This document shows positions 63,401 through 64,000 of a stretch of 64,000 nucleotides of DNA, in pieces. Under the pieces are notes generated by a model, which worked only from the letters and a program-made list of their open reading frames with translations, searched no databases and was not told where the DNA came from. Within the stretch, counting starts at the first letter, position 1. The number at the start of each line of letters is the position of its first letter. Both the position numbers and the translations under genes were made by a program. The DNA is from Chitinophagaceae bacterium (GTDB taxonomy: Bacteria; Bacteroidota; Bacteroidia; Chitinophagales; Chitinophagaceae), in assembly GCA_027486835.1 (NCBI GenBank), contig JAIXOJ010000198.1, positions 62,001 through 126,000 on the forward strand. Direction: 5' to 3'.

Positions 63401-64000
63401 GATACCTTATTTGGTCAATATAAATTGGACAGCTTAGATATTGCAGGCAAGTTTGTAGTAATTAGTGGAGATACAAGTGACGTGTCATTATCCTATTTGG
63501 GTTCAAATTTAAGTAGGCTATATATTAATGCTAGCGAAGGGAAAATGTACAAGATACAATTGGCAGCCATAAATACCGCTGCCAAATCAGTACCATTTAC
63601 TGATGGAAGTATTGCAGTAGTAAGGCTTAATAGTGTTTCAAGTGCAGGAACCCAAGTATATGTTGATGAATATGATACTTTGGGAAATGTATTGCAAACA
63701 ATTACCCTTGATTCAGTTTACCAACCAAATGCAAATACATCAACCGAAGAAGGCTATGTTACCCTTTCTGGTGATGGACAATATATAGGACTTACTGGCT
63801 ATGCAAGAATTTCCAATGGTAGTGGGGCATTATACGGAAGTAGATTTGATACCTTAAATAGGGCAATAGCATTCATTAAGTATGATGGTTCAATCCAAAG
63901 AAAAAACATCATGCCATCATTGGATATCAGCAAATTATTTTATCCTAAGTCGGTTTATACATCTAATGGTACAGATTATTGGCTTGGATATGGACATTTA
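60482..64000 (+). CDS. PL8-family polysaccharide lyase (chondroitin/hyaluronan/xanthan type), partial
   Basis: From the ATG at 60482 the frame is open for 1173 codons to the right edge. A signal peptide (IIGVIGTLVSNAQ) leads into an N-terminal jelly roll (about 30-180, as in chondroitinase ABC) and an alpha-toroid catalytic domain with TYHHGGTYTSEYGDD (His464/465, Tyr473) and TGGRFP (Arg526). A central beta-sandwich follows with YDYECLGGDNYLGRYLSYG (Glu648). These line up with the His-Tyr-Arg-Glu tetrad of PL8 lyases. KKSSFFFGDVIYNMGSSI is also typical. After the PL8 part comes a module (from about 1030) that is also the N-terminal domain of the preceding giant protein. The C-terminus, probably T9SS, is off the window. 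Confidence 0.9.
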   Translation, partial: MKCCNFKSFRFIMLLIIGVIGTLVSNAQTYLSFEDATPPTGWTNTGINPLTTDSAHFKLGRMALKWKWNASDTLKVDNPDTLLTVSSISSNTIGFYTWVYNENPKNDSLKFLITDAAKTVNLTFKMYINFKGWRCVYVDLKGDLKYSFNASKPLRYLNIIAPTTGSGNLYFDLFEMQNGALWNKGNDFFVNVDPFPPYNYVSPRKLNPDTSSVNLSDSVYANIIQNKLEAWIIDSSAIAGDTRGYLNSRVKGIQDWVKEATTKSYSPIYRIKFQRQPDNSVIAYDSITGEGMGLFSEQFFYSQRISEYTNNILLQLAINYKVFKVSSDLQRCIDILDWMYDQGVADSSTMGSLYLQTVRLTALPQAFFILRNDLPTSTYNNTLNTIRWLILFGTTYGKKYASMESKNADDIRGAGIGKLIYALSLKNQKERIVSLDSLQSFFNFAFALAPGGTDIFKFDYSTYHHGGTYTSEYGDDALHQASLIYYFLDNTNFSLSEPTYNLLRNTWLRYDLLSTNYGTPAGTGGRFPVNTGVNGNMLDRAQALAALSLTAKGGLDDSLKGTLNRLVNIDTALLRANSILKTSASIQYTNSLGAVKDLIRALNIPITAKDSMEPADVQYMPYSGLFIHRNKGWLTTIKGFSKYIYDYECLGGDNYLGRYLSYGNMEISSSVKKKLRLVDSCYDWSHIAGTTVKYLPLSVIRTEDSLSSGTYWRFSDQTFLGGLRMNDSIGAFSMFLHNTTKEFDSTFRAKKSSFFFGDVIYNMGSSIKNTDNANQTHTTLYQTLIPINSSPLVYINGVVDTISHNYPSLTNNLSIKDSWGNAYIVYGGNDSLYIKREIRDNLVRNTGVKGFFNRTYDVAYLSHGKTPNNKKYNYAVLLQPTQQEIDTLMNTSKPVFQVLRQDDSAHAVYNTLQGVFGFSFFTPTATLNFSRSILRKVYNPSIIMESINADSCSRTIVFTDPDLRRTAATGSAGDTLFGQYKLDSLDIAGKFVVISGDTSDVSLSYLGSNLSRLYINASEGKMYKIQLAAINTAAKSVPFTDGSIAVVRLNSVSSAGTQVYVDEYDTLGNVLQTITLDSVYQPNANTSTEEGYVTLSGDGQYIGLTGYARISNGSGALYGSRFDTLNRAIAFIKYDGSIQRKNIMPSLDISKLFYPKSVYTSNGTDYWLGYGHL

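Overview
The window comes from a member of the Bacteroidota, most likely of the Chitinophagaceae or a close relative. The evidence is a low-to-moderate GC content, SusC/SusD-type glycan uptake genes, C-terminal type IX secretion (T9SS) sorting domains, promoters of the TAnnTTTG type, RagB/DUF5017 lipoproteins and scarce Shine-Dalgarno signals. No tRNA, rRNA, phage or complete insertion sequence was seen.

Layout. 1-13.1 kb is a polysaccharide region. It holds a secreted protein of tandem carbohydrate-binding-like repeats (cut by the left edge), an alginate/glucuronan-lyase-like enzyme, and a 1430-residue GH16 beta-glucanase with alternating Ig-like and CBM modules and a T9SS tail. A membrane-bound Y_Y_Y/LuxR-type regulator is transcribed divergently from the GH16 gene. 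13.5-18.1 kb holds small stress and membrane genes: YhhN-like, an eRF1-like small protein, a DJ-1/PfpI protein, a membrane protein and a CbpA-type DnaJ, with REP-like palindromes between them. 19.2-22.1 kb is a lutABC lactate oxidation operon, followed by an orphan HigA-like antitoxin and two L,D-transpeptidases. 25.3-31.1 kb holds a tiny membrane protein, a PIG-L deacetylase, an SDR, a Fic protein and a DUF4160/DUF2442 pair.

31.8-35.4 kb looks like an accessory island. A Septu-like AAA ATPase/HNH pair lies between nested direct repeats that I could align by eye. 35.4-43 kb has a PAS-rich histidine kinase with its response regulator, a sodium:solute symporter with a 41-residue membrane partner translationally coupled to it, and an OmpA protein with thrombospondin-3 repeats.

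43.5-64 kb is a second, complete-looking polysaccharide utilization locus: ECF sigma factor, FecR anti-sigma, SusC with an STN signalling domain, SusD, a DUF5017 lipoprotein, a 2612-residue T9SS protein and a PL8-family (chondroitin/hyaluronan/xanthan-type) lyase that runs off the right edge. The PL8 protein and the giant protein share a module, so they probably act together at the cell surface.

Two kinds of structure are not explained by genes. First, five intergenic tandem arrays have unit lengths of 21, 21, 54, 42 and 21 bp. Their sequences are unrelated, but each has a short palindrome in its unit. Second, runs of G-poor 7-bp (in one case 8-bp) repeats end a few bases before start codons: exactly seven heptamers before both the GH16 gene and lutB, four before the DJ-1 gene, and four octamers before susD.
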